Below, one piece after another: positions 17,560 through 26,168 of a stretch of DNA of 64,000 nucleotides. Both the position numbers and the translations under genes were made by a program. Source of the DNA: Pseudomaricurvus sp033283335 (lineage in GTDB: Bacteria; Pseudomonadota; Gammaproteobacteria; Pseudomonadales; Cellvibrionaceae); assembly GCA_033283335.1 (NCBI GenBank), contig JAWMQP010000006.1, positions 62,001-126,000 on the forward strand, written 5' to 3'. Each line of letters begins with the position of its first letter. Position 1 is the first letter of the stretch. Below the pieces are notes generated by a model, which saw nothing but the letters and a program-made list of their open reading frames with translations, searched no databases and had not been told where the DNA came from.

Positions 17560-18492
17560 TTAATGTTGGGAATTGTGATCTGAAATACTGACCATCGCTT
17601 CACCGGGAAGCTGGGTCTGAATGTTGATGGGGTCGCGCATTAAGACGTGCATGAGGTGTTCGGCAACGGCCCGTAAGCGCAAGGAGATCAGGCGGTTCAA
17701 GGGGATGGAGAAAACCAAGCTCAGCGCAAACAACAGCAGGCCGGTTCTGGATTGGATTTTCTTGCCGGAAGCCGTCATCGCCGCGTAGGGAACACAGGAA
17801 AGCCAGGGCAGGTTAAACGTCTGCAAAATCTGGTGAATATCATCTTCGTAGTCCTTGCCATCGACAAACCCGTTTGCTGATTTCTGACCGCCCACGGGTT
17901 CGGTATGACGTATCGGCGCGCAATCAAGAACCGCAAAGTCCTGGGGGCTGTCTTTCACCAGGTTGCACCAGATCAGGTCAATGCCGCTCTCCACGCCCAA
18001 TGAAAACAACGGTGCAACCTGCCAGAGAATATCCTGTCGAAAAATAGGGCACATCATTTCGATAAAATTAATATAGCGAATCGAAAGCCCCGGTTGCCTT
18101 AGCAAAGCCGCGTAGGTGAAGTGGCTGTTCCAGGTCAGGGAGGGTTGTGAAATTTTTACATTAAGTTCTTCAGAAACACGGAAGGCCGTATTCAAGGTGT
18201 CAGTGCTGGCCTTAAGATCCTCATCAAAAAAACCGACGTAGTGATATTGACGCAATAGCTCGCGGTGTTCCTGGAGAATACGATTGTAACCTTCCACTTT
18301 GGGCCCTTTACGGTATTCAAAGTGGACTTCATCGGAGTCCAGCCGAGGAACATTCAGGTCATAGGCACTCAGCAGAACATCAAAGTTGCGTGAATCCGGC
18401 GTGCCCAGCCAGCAGTTATGGAGGCTCTTACGGCCGATTCTGGAAACCAGCAGATAGCGTTTACCGGTTTGAGTTTGTTTCAAGTGAGCCAT
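17560..18492 (-). CDS. DUF707 family protein, putative glycosyltransferase-like
   Basis: This 310-residue protein matches the DUF707 pattern: a YHYVGFFDEDLK segment (acidic DxD-like motif), ISQPSLTWNSHFTY, FIEMMCPIFRQDILW and a C-terminal acidic or aromatic region ending near VLDCAPIRHTEPVG. The family is found in plants and in bacterial polysaccharide loci. The acidic motif and fold predictions suggest a GT-A-like transferase, but no activity is established. A hydrophobic segment near residues 250-270 (TGLLLFALSLVFSIPL) may anchor it to the membrane. No other cell-surface polysaccharide genes are adjacent, so the role is open. Confidence 0.65.
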   Translation of the reverse strand: MAHLKQTQTGKRYLLVSRIGRKSLHNCWLGTPDSRNFDVLLSAYDLNVPRLDSDEVHFEYRKGPKVEGYNRILQEHRELLRQYHYVGFFDEDLKASTDTLNTAFRVSEELNVKISQPSLTWNSHFTYAALLRQPGLSIRYINFIEMMCPIFRQDILWQVAPLFSLGVESGIDLIWCNLVKDSPQDFAVLDCAPIRHTEPVGGQKSANGFVDGKDYEDDIHQILQTFNLPWLSCVPYAAMTASGKKIQSRTGLLLFALSLVFSIPLNRLISLRLRAVAEHLMHVLMRDPINIQTQLPGEAMVSISDHNSQH

Positions 18493-18853
18493 TCCCTGCC
18501 TACTTCGTAAAGGGCTATTTGTTCATAAAGGGCTATCTGACAGCCGTGATCTGCTTGATGGAATGACCCGGTCCCAGGGCGCAACAATAAGTTGGTTTTC
18601 AGGGTGAGATATCCAGCGGCTGGACTGACTGTAAAAGCTCTAACAGTGCGCCGCCAACCCGTTTGTGAGTGTACATAATGGAGTGTAGCGTGATTTTTGT
18701 GAAGAGCGTATTTTTAGGATGGATTGCCAGGACGGATTTTTGGACGAGTTGATGAGGTGAGTGATCTTCGAGCGGAGTAAAGCCGTCTGGCCTCCCCATC
18801 AGCCAGATGCCTGCGGGGAGGTCAGTCATGGTGGTGCCTGGCCAGCGAGTCGG
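18493..18853. other. 361-bp gap downstream of mvaB, no convincing gene
   Basis: Between the DUF707 gene and mvaB there is a 76-codon minus-strand frame (18599-18829) with no recognisable features and no clear ribosome site; I do not call it. The direct repeat TAAAGGGCTAT occurs twice near 18508 and 18526. An inverted repeat (CTGGCCTCCCC at 18787-18797 with GGGGAGGTCAG at 18815-18825) lies just downstream of the liu operon stop and could form a hairpin that ends or stabilises its transcript, but it lacks a T-run. Confidence 0.4.
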
Positions 18854-19756
18854 TTAGCGCTTTGCCAGTAGAGCGCGGGCCACCTTGGAGCCGTTGCTGC
18901 GCTTGAGCTGCTGGCAGATGAAGTCGCCGGCATCGACCAGCTTGTCGAGGTCGATACCGGTGTCGATGCCGAGACCGTTGAGCATGTAGACCACATCTTC
19001 ACTGGCGACATTACCGGAGGCTCCCTTGGCGTAGGGACAGCCACCCAGACCGGCGACCGAACTGTCGACCACCGACACACCCAGCTGCAGGGCGGCGTAG
19101 ATGTTGGCCAGCGCCTGGCCGTAAGTGTCGTGCAGGTGCACCGCCAATTTGTTGGACGGCATGTACTGCAAACACGCTTCTAACATGTGCGATACCGAAG
19201 CGGGGTTGCCGACGCCGATGGTGTCACCCATGGACACTTCGTAGCAGCCCATCTGCAGCAGCTGGTTGGCCACCCAGGCGGCCTTCTCCGGCTCGATATC
19301 ACCCTCGTAGGGGCAGCCCACCACGCAGGAGACGTAACCGCGCACGCGAATACCCTGTTCGGCCGCCGCGCTCATGATGGGTTCAAACCGCTGCAGGCTT
19401 TCGGCAATGGTGCAGTTGATGTTTTTCTGGCTGAACGCTTCGGAGGCGGCGGCAAAGATCGCCACTTCGTCGGCCTTCACTTGCAGTGCGCGCTCGAAGC
19501 CTTTCATGTTCGGCGTGAGGGCGGCGTAAGTGACACCGGGCTGGCGCTGCACCTGGGCAAAGATTTCTTCACTGCCGGCCATTTGCGGTACCCATTTCGG
19601 GTTCACAAAACTGCCGGCCTCCACGTAGGAGACGCCGGCGTCGGTCAGCTTTTCGATCAGTGCGATCTTGGTCAGGGCGTCGATCGGTTGTTGTTCGTTT
19701 TGCAGGCCGTCGCGCGGGCCCACTTCCACCAGGCGTACAGAGGTTGGCAAACTCAT
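18854..19756 (-). CDS. mvaB: Hydroxymethylglutaryl-CoA lyase
   Basis: Also called liuE. It cleaves HMG-CoA to acetoacetate and acetyl-CoA, the last step of leucine catabolism. The 300-residue product has the DRE-TIM pattern VEVGPRDGLQNE at the start, the HLHDTYGQALAN metal-binding segment, and the C-terminal signature GLGGCPYAKGASGNVASEDVVYMLNGLG with the catalytic Cys loop. The ATG at 19756 follows AAGGAA and lies 10 bp after the liuD stop; a longer frame to 19807 overlaps liuD. It is the last gene of the liu operon. Confidence 0.96.
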   Translation of the reverse strand: MSLPTSVRLVEVGPRDGLQNEQQPIDALTKIALIEKLTDAGVSYVEAGSFVNPKWVPQMAGSEEIFAQVQRQPGVTYAALTPNMKGFERALQVKADEVAIFAAASEAFSQKNINCTIAESLQRFEPIMSAAAEQGIRVRGYVSCVVGCPYEGDIEPEKAAWVANQLLQMGCYEVSMGDTIGVGNPASVSHMLEACLQYMPSNKLAVHLHDTYGQALANIYAALQLGVSVVDSSVAGLGGCPYAKGASGNVASEDVVYMLNGLGIDTGIDLDKLVDAGDFICQQLKRSNGSKVARALLAKR

Positions 19757-19766
19757 AGCGGATTCC

Positions 19767-21788
19767 TTATTCAGTTGTGGCAAATTTGACCAGTTCGGCG
19801 CCGCCATCCACCAGCTCGCCGGGCTGGAAGTAAAACTCTTCCACCAGGCCGTCGGCGGGGGCGCGAATGGTGTGTTCCATTTTCATGGCTTCCATCACCA
19901 GCAGGGCGTCACCCTTGCTGACACTTTGACCGACTTCCGCCAACAGGGTGACCATGGTGCCGTTCATGGGCGCGGTCAGGCCACCGCCGCCACTGTCGCT
20001 GTCCAGCTCGCCCAGGTCGGGTGTGACCAGGGAGAAGGTGAGGGCACTGTCCTGGGTGTAGAGGCTGTAGTGACCATCGTGTTCGGCCACTTCGGCGCGC
20101 AGCTGGTAACCGTCCAGATTGGCGCGCAGGCTGGTGCCGTCAATGGCGCCTTCGGCGCTGATGGTCTGCTCGCCCACCTGGATACGGTAGCGGGTCGCTT
20201 GCGGCAGGGTTTCCTGCTCCACGGCAACGCCATACTCCTGTTCGTGGAAGCGCAAGCTGAAGCGATGCACGTGAGGCTCATTCAGGCGCCAGGCGCTGGT
20301 GGCGTGCCAGGGCGAGGTGGGATCGTTGGAGTTCTGCGCCTGTTGCCGGGCTTGCTGGGCCTGTTGCAACACCAGGTAGAGTGCCGCCAGTGGCAGTTCC
20401 CGCTCAATCATTTGCGCACTGTCGTGGAAAATTACTGAGTGATGCTTTTCGATAAAGCCGGTGTCCAGTTGTGCCTCGCGGAAGGGCGCGCAGCTCGACA
20501 GGTTATAGAGAAACTCCAGGTTGGTGGTCATGCCGCTGATGCGGTACTGGCGCAGGGCAGTGGTGAGACGTTGCAGCGCTTTATCGCGGTTTTCATCCCA
20601 GACAATCAGTTTGGCTATCATCGGGTCGTAATAAACACTGACCTCATCGCCCTGGCGCACGCCGGTATCGACCCGCACATGCTCGCTGGCGTCCGGCGCC
20701 TGCAAGAAGGACAGGGTGCCGGTGACCGGCAGGAAGTCGTTGGCCGGGTCTTCGGCGTAGATGCGCGCTTCAAACGCGTGGCCACGGATTTGCAGTTCCT
20801 CTTGCGCCAGGGGCAGAGGCTCGCCGGCGGCGACGCGCAACTGCCATTCCACCAGATCCTGGCCGGTAATCAGTTCGGTGACCGGGTGCTCCACCTGCAG
20901 GCGGGTGTTCATTTCCATAAAGTAGAAAGAGCCGTCCACATCCAGCAGGAATTCCACAGTGCCGGCGCCTACATAGTCAATTGCCTGGGCGGCGCGCAGG
21001 GCGGCGTCACCCATGGCGTTGCGCAAGGCTTCGGTCATGCCGGGGGCGGGGGCTTCTTCGATCACTTTCTGGTGGCGGCGCTGCACTGAGCAATCGCGTT
21101 CGAACAGGAACACGCCGTTGCCCTGCTGGTCACAGAACACCTGGATTTCCACATGCCGTGGCTGGGTCAGGTACTTCTCCACCAGCATGTGGTCGTCGCC
21201 AAAGCTGTTCATGGCCTCACGCTTGGCGGCCGCCAGGGCTTCGTCAAATTCGCTTTCGCTCCACACCTGGCGCATCCCCTTGCCACCGCCACCGGCGGCG
21301 GCTTTCAACAGCACCGGGTAACCCATGTCATCGGCCGCCTGTTTGATAATATCGCGGCTCTGGTCTTCACCGTGGTAACCGGGCACCAGTGGCACTCCGG
21401 CCTTTTCCATAATCTGTTTGGCGGCGGACTTGGAGCCCATGGCTTCGATGGCGCCCACCGGCGGACCGATAAAGACAATATCGTTGGCTTCACAGGCCTG
21501 GCAGAAGGCGGCGTTTTCCGACAGGAAACCGTAGCCGGGGTGGATGGCCTCGGCGCCGGTCTGTTTGGCGGCCTCAATCACTCGCTCAAACACCAGGTAG
21601 GAGTCCCGCGACGGTGCACCACCGATGTGAATGGCTTCATCTGCCATGCTGACGTGCAGGGCGTTGCGGTCGGCGTCGCTGTAAACGGCGACGGTCTGAA
21701 TGCCCATCTTGCGAGCGGTGCGAATCACCCGGCAGGCGATTTCGCCGCGATTGGCAATCAGGATTTTTTTGAATTGTCGAATGCTCAT
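19767..21788 (-). CDS. liuD: Methylcrotonyl-CoA carboxylase biotin-containing alpha subunit
   Basis: This 673-residue subunit carboxylates its own biotin for the methylcrotonyl-CoA carboxylase step of leucine breakdown. It contains a biotin carboxylase domain (KILIANRGEIACRV; the ATP-grasp loop KAAAGGGGKGMR; EMNTRLQVEHPVTE), a linker and BT-like region, and a C-terminal biotinyl domain with the biotinylated lysine in VMEAMKMEHTI. Length and order match MCC alpha. Neighbouring liuB supplies the carboxyltransferase. The intact biotin operon at 43 kb serves this enzyme among others. Confidence 0.96.
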   Translation of the reverse strand: MSIRQFKKILIANRGEIACRVIRTARKMGIQTVAVYSDADRNALHVSMADEAIHIGGAPSRDSYLVFERVIEAAKQTGAEAIHPGYGFLSENAAFCQACEANDIVFIGPPVGAIEAMGSKSAAKQIMEKAGVPLVPGYHGEDQSRDIIKQAADDMGYPVLLKAAAGGGGKGMRQVWSESEFDEALAAAKREAMNSFGDDHMLVEKYLTQPRHVEIQVFCDQQGNGVFLFERDCSVQRRHQKVIEEAPAPGMTEALRNAMGDAALRAAQAIDYVGAGTVEFLLDVDGSFYFMEMNTRLQVEHPVTELITGQDLVEWQLRVAAGEPLPLAQEELQIRGHAFEARIYAEDPANDFLPVTGTLSFLQAPDASEHVRVDTGVRQGDEVSVYYDPMIAKLIVWDENRDKALQRLTTALRQYRISGMTTNLEFLYNLSSCAPFREAQLDTGFIEKHHSVIFHDSAQMIERELPLAALYLVLQQAQQARQQAQNSNDPTSPWHATSAWRLNEPHVHRFSLRFHEQEYGVAVEQETLPQATRYRIQVGEQTISAEGAIDGTSLRANLDGYQLRAEVAEHDGHYSLYTQDSALTFSLVTPDLGELDSDSGGGGLTAPMNGTMVTLLAEVGQSVSKGDALLVMEAMKMEHTIRAPADGLVEEFYFQPGELVDGGAELVKFATTE

Positions 21789-21813
21789 AACGGACTTATC
21801 CAGCTGATACGGG

Positions 21814-22620
21814 TTATGCCTGTTGCCAGGCCGGGGTGCGTTTTTCCAGAAAGGCGCCCAGGCCTTCCTGCCCTTCCGCGGACACGCGTATGTCGGCTAT
21901 GCGCGTGCAGGTGTCTTCAATCAGGGCCGTGTCGATGACCCGGTCGGCCACATCAAACACCAGTTGTTTGGCGGCCTTGACGGCGGCCGGGCTGTTGGCC
22001 AGCAGCTGGCTGATTAATTGCTCGATGCTGTCATCCAGTTGCTCCGCTTCTACCAGCTGGCTCACCAGCCCCAGTTGCAGGGCAGTGTCGGCACTGAAGC
22101 GTTCGGCGGTGGTGAAGTAACGGCGCGAGGCGCGCTGGCCAATGGCCGCCACCACATAGGGGCTGATGGTGGCCGGGATCAAACCGATCTTCACTTCGCT
22201 GAGGCAGAAGCTGGCGCGAGGTGAGGCCACCGCCATGTCGCAGCAGCTCACCAGACCCACGGCGCCGCCAAACGCGGCACCCTGCACCCGGGCGATGGTG
22301 GCTTTGGGCATAAAGTTCAGTACCCGCAACATCTCCGCCAGGGCGTGGGAGTCGCGCAGGTTTTCGGCGTGGCTGTAACTGGCCATGCGCTTCATCCAGC
22401 CCAGGTCGGCGCCGGCGGAAAAGCTTTTGCCTTCTGACGCCAGTACCATCACCCGCACCGAATCATCAGCGGCGACGGCATTAAAGGCATCGGTCAGTTC
22501 GGCGATGATTCGGTCGTCGAAGGCGTTGTGCTTGTCCGGGTTGTTCATGCTGACCGTGGCGACGCCGCGCGGGTCAATGTGAGTCATTACGCTGTTGTTC
22601 ATGTCGTTGTTATCGGTCAT
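21814..22620 (-). CDS. liuC: Methylglutaconyl-CoA hydratase (crotonase family)
   Basis: This 268-residue crotonase hydrates 3-methylglutaconyl-CoA to HMG-CoA. Visible are the CoA-binding SEGKSFSAGADLGWMKRM loop, the oxyanion-hole segment RVQGAAFGGAVGLVSCCDMAVAS and the C-terminal LGAFLEKRTPAW. The ATG at 22620 is preceded by GGAGG nine bases upstream and lies 15 bp after the liuB stop. The operon position between liuB and liuD gives the specific assignment; sequence alone would say only enoyl-CoA hydratase. Confidence 0.93.
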   Translation of the reverse strand: MTDNNDMNNSVMTHIDPRGVATVSMNNPDKHNAFDDRIIAELTDAFNAVAADDSVRVMVLASEGKSFSAGADLGWMKRMASYSHAENLRDSHALAEMLRVLNFMPKATIARVQGAAFGGAVGLVSCCDMAVASPRASFCLSEVKIGLIPATISPYVVAAIGQRASRRYFTTAERFSADTALQLGLVSQLVEAEQLDDSIEQLISQLLANSPAAVKAAKQLVFDVADRVIDTALIEDTCTRIADIRVSAEGQEGLGAFLEKRTPAWQQA

Positions 22621-22635
22621 GTAGGTCTGCCTCCA

Positions 22636-24243
22636 TCACATCCGGAACACGCCAAAGCGAGTGTCTTCGATCTCTTTGTTGAGACTGGCCGAGATCGACA
22701 GGCCCAGTACCATACGGGTTTCCGCCGGATCAATCACGCCGTCGTCCCACAGTCGGGCCGAGGCGTAATAGGGGTGGCCCTGTTGCTCGTAGGTGTCGAT
22801 GATCGGCTGCTTGAAGGCCGCCTCTTCCTCAGCGCTCCAGTCTTCACCGATTTTGGCTTTCTGCTCGCGCTTGACCTGGGCCAGTACCCCGGCCGCCTGC
22901 TCGCCGCCCATCACCGAAATGCGGGCGTTGGGCCACATAAACAGGAAGCGCGGGTCGTAGGCGCGGCCGCACATGCCGTAGTTGCCAGCGCCGAAGGAAC
23001 CGCCGATCAGCACCGTAAACTTCGGCACCTGGGCGGTGGCCACGGCGGTCACCATCTTGGCACCGTGTTTGGCGATGCCGTCGTGTTCGTACTGTTTGCC
23101 GACCATAAAACCGGTAATGTTCTGCAAAAACACCAGCGGGATTTTGCGCTGCGCACAGAGTTCGATAAAGTGCGCGCCCTTTTGCGCTGACTCGCTGAAG
23201 AGGATGCCGTTGTTGGCGACGATGCCCACCGGGTAACCAAAGATGCGGGCAAAACCGCACACCAGGGTGTTGCCGTACTGGGTTTTGAATTCGTCGAATT
23301 CGGAGCCGTCGACAATGCGGGCGATCACCTCGCGCACGTCATAAGGCTTGCGAGTGTCTTTCGGAATGATGCCGTAGATTTCGCGGCTGTCGTACAGGGG
23401 GGCTTTGACGTCGGCGATGTCGCTGTGGATCGGCTTGACCCGATTCAGCCGGCCCACCGCCTGGCGCGCCAACTGCAGGGCGTGATGATCGTTCTGGGCA
23501 AAGTGATCGGCTACCCCGGAGATGCGGGTGTGGACATCGGCACCGCCCAGCTCCTCGGCTGTGACCACTTCACCGGTGGCGGCTTTCACCAGCGGCGGGC
23601 CACCGAGAAAAATGGTGCCCTGCTGTTTGACGATGATGGATTCGTCGGCCATGGCCGGCACATAGGCACCGCCGGCGGTGCAGGAACCCATCACCACCGC
23701 GATCTGCGGAATGTTGCGGGCAGACATGTTGGCCTGGTTGTAAAAGATATGGCCGAAGTGCTCGCGGTCGGGAAACACTTCATCCTGCCGCGGCAGGTTG
23801 GCACCACCGGAATCCACCAGGTAGATACAGGGCAGGTTGTTCTCCTGGGCGATGGCCTGGGCGCGCAGATGCTTTTTCACCGTCAATGGATAATAGGTGC
23901 CTCCTTTGACCGTCGCGTCGTTGGCGACGATCATGCACTCCTGACCGTTGACCCGACCCACGCCGGTGATGATACCGGCGGCTGGCACGTCCTCACCGTA
24001 GACCTCATGCGCCGCCAGCTGCGACAACTCCAGAAACGGCGAGCCTGGATCCAGCAGGCCCTGCACCCGCTCGCGCGGCAACAGCTTGCCTCGCGACGTG
24101 TGACGCTCGCGGGCCTTGTCGCCACCACCAAGCTTGATGGTGTCCAGTTTATCGCGCAGGTCATTGACCTGGTTTTGCATGTGTTCGCTGTTGTCGGCGA
24201 ACTCTGCCGAGCGGGTGTTGATTGAGGATTTTATTGTGTTCAT
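22636..24243 (-). CDS. liuB: Methylcrotonyl-CoA carboxylase carboxyltransferase beta subunit
   Basis: This 535-residue protein transfers the carboxyl group from biotin to methylcrotonyl-CoA. It shows the acetyl-CoA-carboxylase-type carboxyltransferase fold: CIYLVDSGGANLPRQDEVFPDREHFG with the first oxyanion hole, the VMGSCTAGGAYVPAM loop, FLQNITGFMVGKQYE and GGSFGAGNYGMCGRAYDPRF in the second half. Length is typical of MCC beta. It is the second structural gene of the liu operon, between liuA and liuC. Confidence 0.96.
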   Translation of the reverse strand: MNTIKSSINTRSAEFADNSEHMQNQVNDLRDKLDTIKLGGGDKARERHTSRGKLLPRERVQGLLDPGSPFLELSQLAAHEVYGEDVPAAGIITGVGRVNGQECMIVANDATVKGGTYYPLTVKKHLRAQAIAQENNLPCIYLVDSGGANLPRQDEVFPDREHFGHIFYNQANMSARNIPQIAVVMGSCTAGGAYVPAMADESIIVKQQGTIFLGGPPLVKAATGEVVTAEELGGADVHTRISGVADHFAQNDHHALQLARQAVGRLNRVKPIHSDIADVKAPLYDSREIYGIIPKDTRKPYDVREVIARIVDGSEFDEFKTQYGNTLVCGFARIFGYPVGIVANNGILFSESAQKGAHFIELCAQRKIPLVFLQNITGFMVGKQYEHDGIAKHGAKMVTAVATAQVPKFTVLIGGSFGAGNYGMCGRAYDPRFLFMWPNARISVMGGEQAAGVLAQVKREQKAKIGEDWSAEEEAAFKQPIIDTYEQQGHPYYASARLWDDGVIDPAETRMVLGLSISASLNKEIEDTRFGVFRM

Positions 24244-24286
24244 AAGGCTAGAGTGCTCTTAAGTCAGGAGTGCTCACGGTTGATGG

Positions 24287-25456
24287 TTATTTGGTTTCGT
24301 TAAACAGTTCGCGGCCGATCAGCATGCGCCGTACTTCCGAGGTGCCGGCGCCAATTTCGTACAGTTTGGCATCGCGCAGCAGGCGTCCGGTGGCGAACTC
24401 GTTGATGTAACCGTTACCGCCCAGTGTCTGGATCGCTTGCAGGGCCATCTGGGTGGCCTTTTCAGCGGTGTAGAGAATCACCGCCGCCGCGTCTTTACGA
24501 CTTTCCTCACCGCGATCACAGGCCTTGGCGACGGCATAGAGGTAAGCGCGGGAGGCGTTCAGCTCGGTGTACATGTCGGCCACCTTGCCCTGCATCAACT
24601 GGAACTCGCCGATGGACTGGCCAAATTGCTTGCGGTCGTGAATGTAGGGCACGACGATGTCCATGCAGGCCTGCATGATGCCCACCGGTCCACCGGACAA
24701 TACCGTGCGCTCGAAATCGAGGCCGCTCATCAACACCGCCACTCCTTCGTTTTCTTTGCCGAGGATGTTTTCTGCCGGGACTTCGCAATCCTGGAATACG
24801 AGCTCGCAGGTGTTGGAACCGCGCATGCCCAGCTTATCGAGTTTCTGGTGGCGGGAGAAACCGGGGAAATCGCGCTCGACAATAAACGCGGTGATGCCGC
24901 GTGAGTTGGCTGCCACATCGGTCTTGGCGTAGATGACGTAGGTGTGGGCGTCGGGACCGTTGGTGATCCACATTTTGTTGCCGTTAAGAATGTACTTGTC
25001 GCCTTTTTTCTCGGCGCGCAACTTCATGCTCACCACATCGCTACCGGCGTTGGGCTCGCTCATGGCCAGGGCACCGATGTGTTCGCCGGAGCAGAGCTTG
25101 GGCAGGTATTTGAGTTTCTGCTCGTGGCTGCCGTTCTTGCGAATCTGGTTGACGCACAGGTTGGAGTGGGCGCCGTAGGACAAACCCACCGAGGCGGAGG
25201 CACGGGAGATTTCTTCCATCGCCACTACATGGGCCAGGTAACCCATGTTGGTGCCGCCGTACTCTTCTTCCACCGTCATGCCCAGCAGGCCCATGTCGCC
25301 AAACTTGCGCCACATATCCATCGGGAACTCGTTGTCGCGGTCGATCTGTTCGGCACGGGGTGCCAGCTCGGCCTGGCAAAACTGGTAGACGCTGTCGCGC
25401 AGCATATCGATGTCGGTGCCCAGATCGAAATTCAGGGAGGGGTAGCTGATACTCAT
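24287..25456 (-). CDS. liuA: Isovaleryl-CoA dehydrogenase
   Basis: This 389-residue FAD flavoprotein oxidises isovaleryl-CoA to methylcrotonyl-CoA, passing electrons to ETF. The acyl-CoA dehydrogenase pattern is clear (AMSEPNAGSDVVSMKLRAEK; MWITNGPDA). The usual catalytic-Glu position near the C terminus reads YEIGAGTSE, without the glutamate. Instead a glutamate occurs in FERTVLSGGPVGIMQ, the position of the catalytic Glu254 in human IVD. That arrangement is diagnostic of isovaleryl-CoA dehydrogenase. It is the first enzyme gene after liuR. Confidence 0.96.
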   Translation of the reverse strand: MSISYPSLNFDLGTDIDMLRDSVYQFCQAELAPRAEQIDRDNEFPMDMWRKFGDMGLLGMTVEEEYGGTNMGYLAHVVAMEEISRASASVGLSYGAHSNLCVNQIRKNGSHEQKLKYLPKLCSGEHIGALAMSEPNAGSDVVSMKLRAEKKGDKYILNGNKMWITNGPDAHTYVIYAKTDVAANSRGITAFIVERDFPGFSRHQKLDKLGMRGSNTCELVFQDCEVPAENILGKENEGVAVLMSGLDFERTVLSGGPVGIMQACMDIVVPYIHDRKQFGQSIGEFQLMQGKVADMYTELNASRAYLYAVAKACDRGEESRKDAAAVILYTAEKATQMALQAIQTLGGNGYINEFATGRLLRDAKLYEIGAGTSEVRRMLIGRELFNETK

Positions 25457-25565
25457 AAGTCAGATCTCTTTTCTTTGCGCTATATATGGCCGTCTAGGTG
25501 CGGCGGTTTATCGTTTTAATGGGTGAATGATGGCGATTGTGTTTGTGTGGCAGCCATAAGGGTGG

Positions 25566-25994
25566 TCACCAGTCTTTGACCTGGCTGTAAGCGTCACTGT
25601 CAGCTTCCTGCAGGGCATCAAGGCAGCGCTGCTCCGATTCCTGCAGGTCCACCAGCATGACTTCCAGATCGCGCATTTGCTGTTCCAGGTAGTCGCGGCG
25701 ATCGCGAATTTTGTGGATCAGCTTGACCAGTTGCTTGGCGTTGTTACCGTCCGGGGTGTACATCTCGATGATGTCGCGGCTTTCATCCAGGGTCAGGCCC
25801 AGGCGCTTGCCGCGCAGAATCAGTTTGAGTTTAGTGCGGTCGGCCGGGCTGTAAATGCGGGTCTGGCCGCGTCTTTCCGGAGTCAGAAGTCCCTTGTCCT
25901 CGTAGAAACGAATGGCGCGGGTGGTGACGTCGAATTCCTTTGCCAGGTCGGAAATGCTGAAGCTGCGGGCGGGTGTGGGGGTGTCGGTGCTCAT
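25566..25994 (-). CDS. liuR: MerR-family regulator LiuR of branched-chain amino acid catabolism
   Basis: This 142-residue regulator has a MerR-type N-terminal winged helix (FSISDLAKEFDVTTRAIRFYEDKGLL) and a dimerisation coiled coil (residues about 85-125). It heads the liu operon and reads in the same direction as liuA. The ATG at 25994 was chosen as it directly precedes the conserved region; MKYWP upstream is an unsupported extension. A perfect 16-bp palindrome 62 bp upstream is the expected LiuR target, so autoregulation of the whole operon is likely. Confidence 0.93.
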   Translation of the reverse strand: MSTDTPTPARSFSISDLAKEFDVTTRAIRFYEDKGLLTPERRGQTRIYSPADRTKLKLILRGKRLGLTLDESRDIIEMYTPDGNNAKQLVKLIHKIRDRRDYLEQQMRDLEVMLVDLQESEQRCLDALQEADSDAYSQVKDW

Positions 25995-26056
25995 GGGCCA
26001 GTACTTCAATCAACAGTTGTGTTTATTTAATACCTGGGCAGAAGATTAGCACAGGG

Positions 26057-26072
26057 TTTACGTTAACGTAAA
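26057..26072. promoter_or_regulatory. LiuR operator, perfect 16-bp palindrome
   Basis: TTTACGTTAACGTAAA is a perfect palindrome and agrees with the LiuR motif described by comparative genomics for proteobacterial leucine-degradation operons. On the minus strand it sits between a weak -35-like element and TAATCT, as is usual for MerR-type activators. No second copy was seen before liuA. It also lies about 100 bp upstream of the divergent FAD oxidoreductase, so both directions could be controlled. Confidence 0.85.
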
Positions 26073-26168
26073 GGTAAGCTTTCAGCGGGTGGGTGTTGCG
26101 TCGCTCAAGCCGCTACAATGCGGGCTGAATCCAATCGGCATGGTGTGACAAGGTCAAGAGGAGGGAGT

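Noticed and set aside
18599..18829. 76-codon minus-strand frame between DUF707 and mvaB.
   Set aside because: No ribosome site, no recognisable motif, and it crosses a hairpin. Kept only as part of the gap description.
19668..20438. Large plus-strand frames opposite liuD, liuB and liuA.
   Set aside because: They are shadows of a well-supported operon on the other strand, with no motifs of their own.
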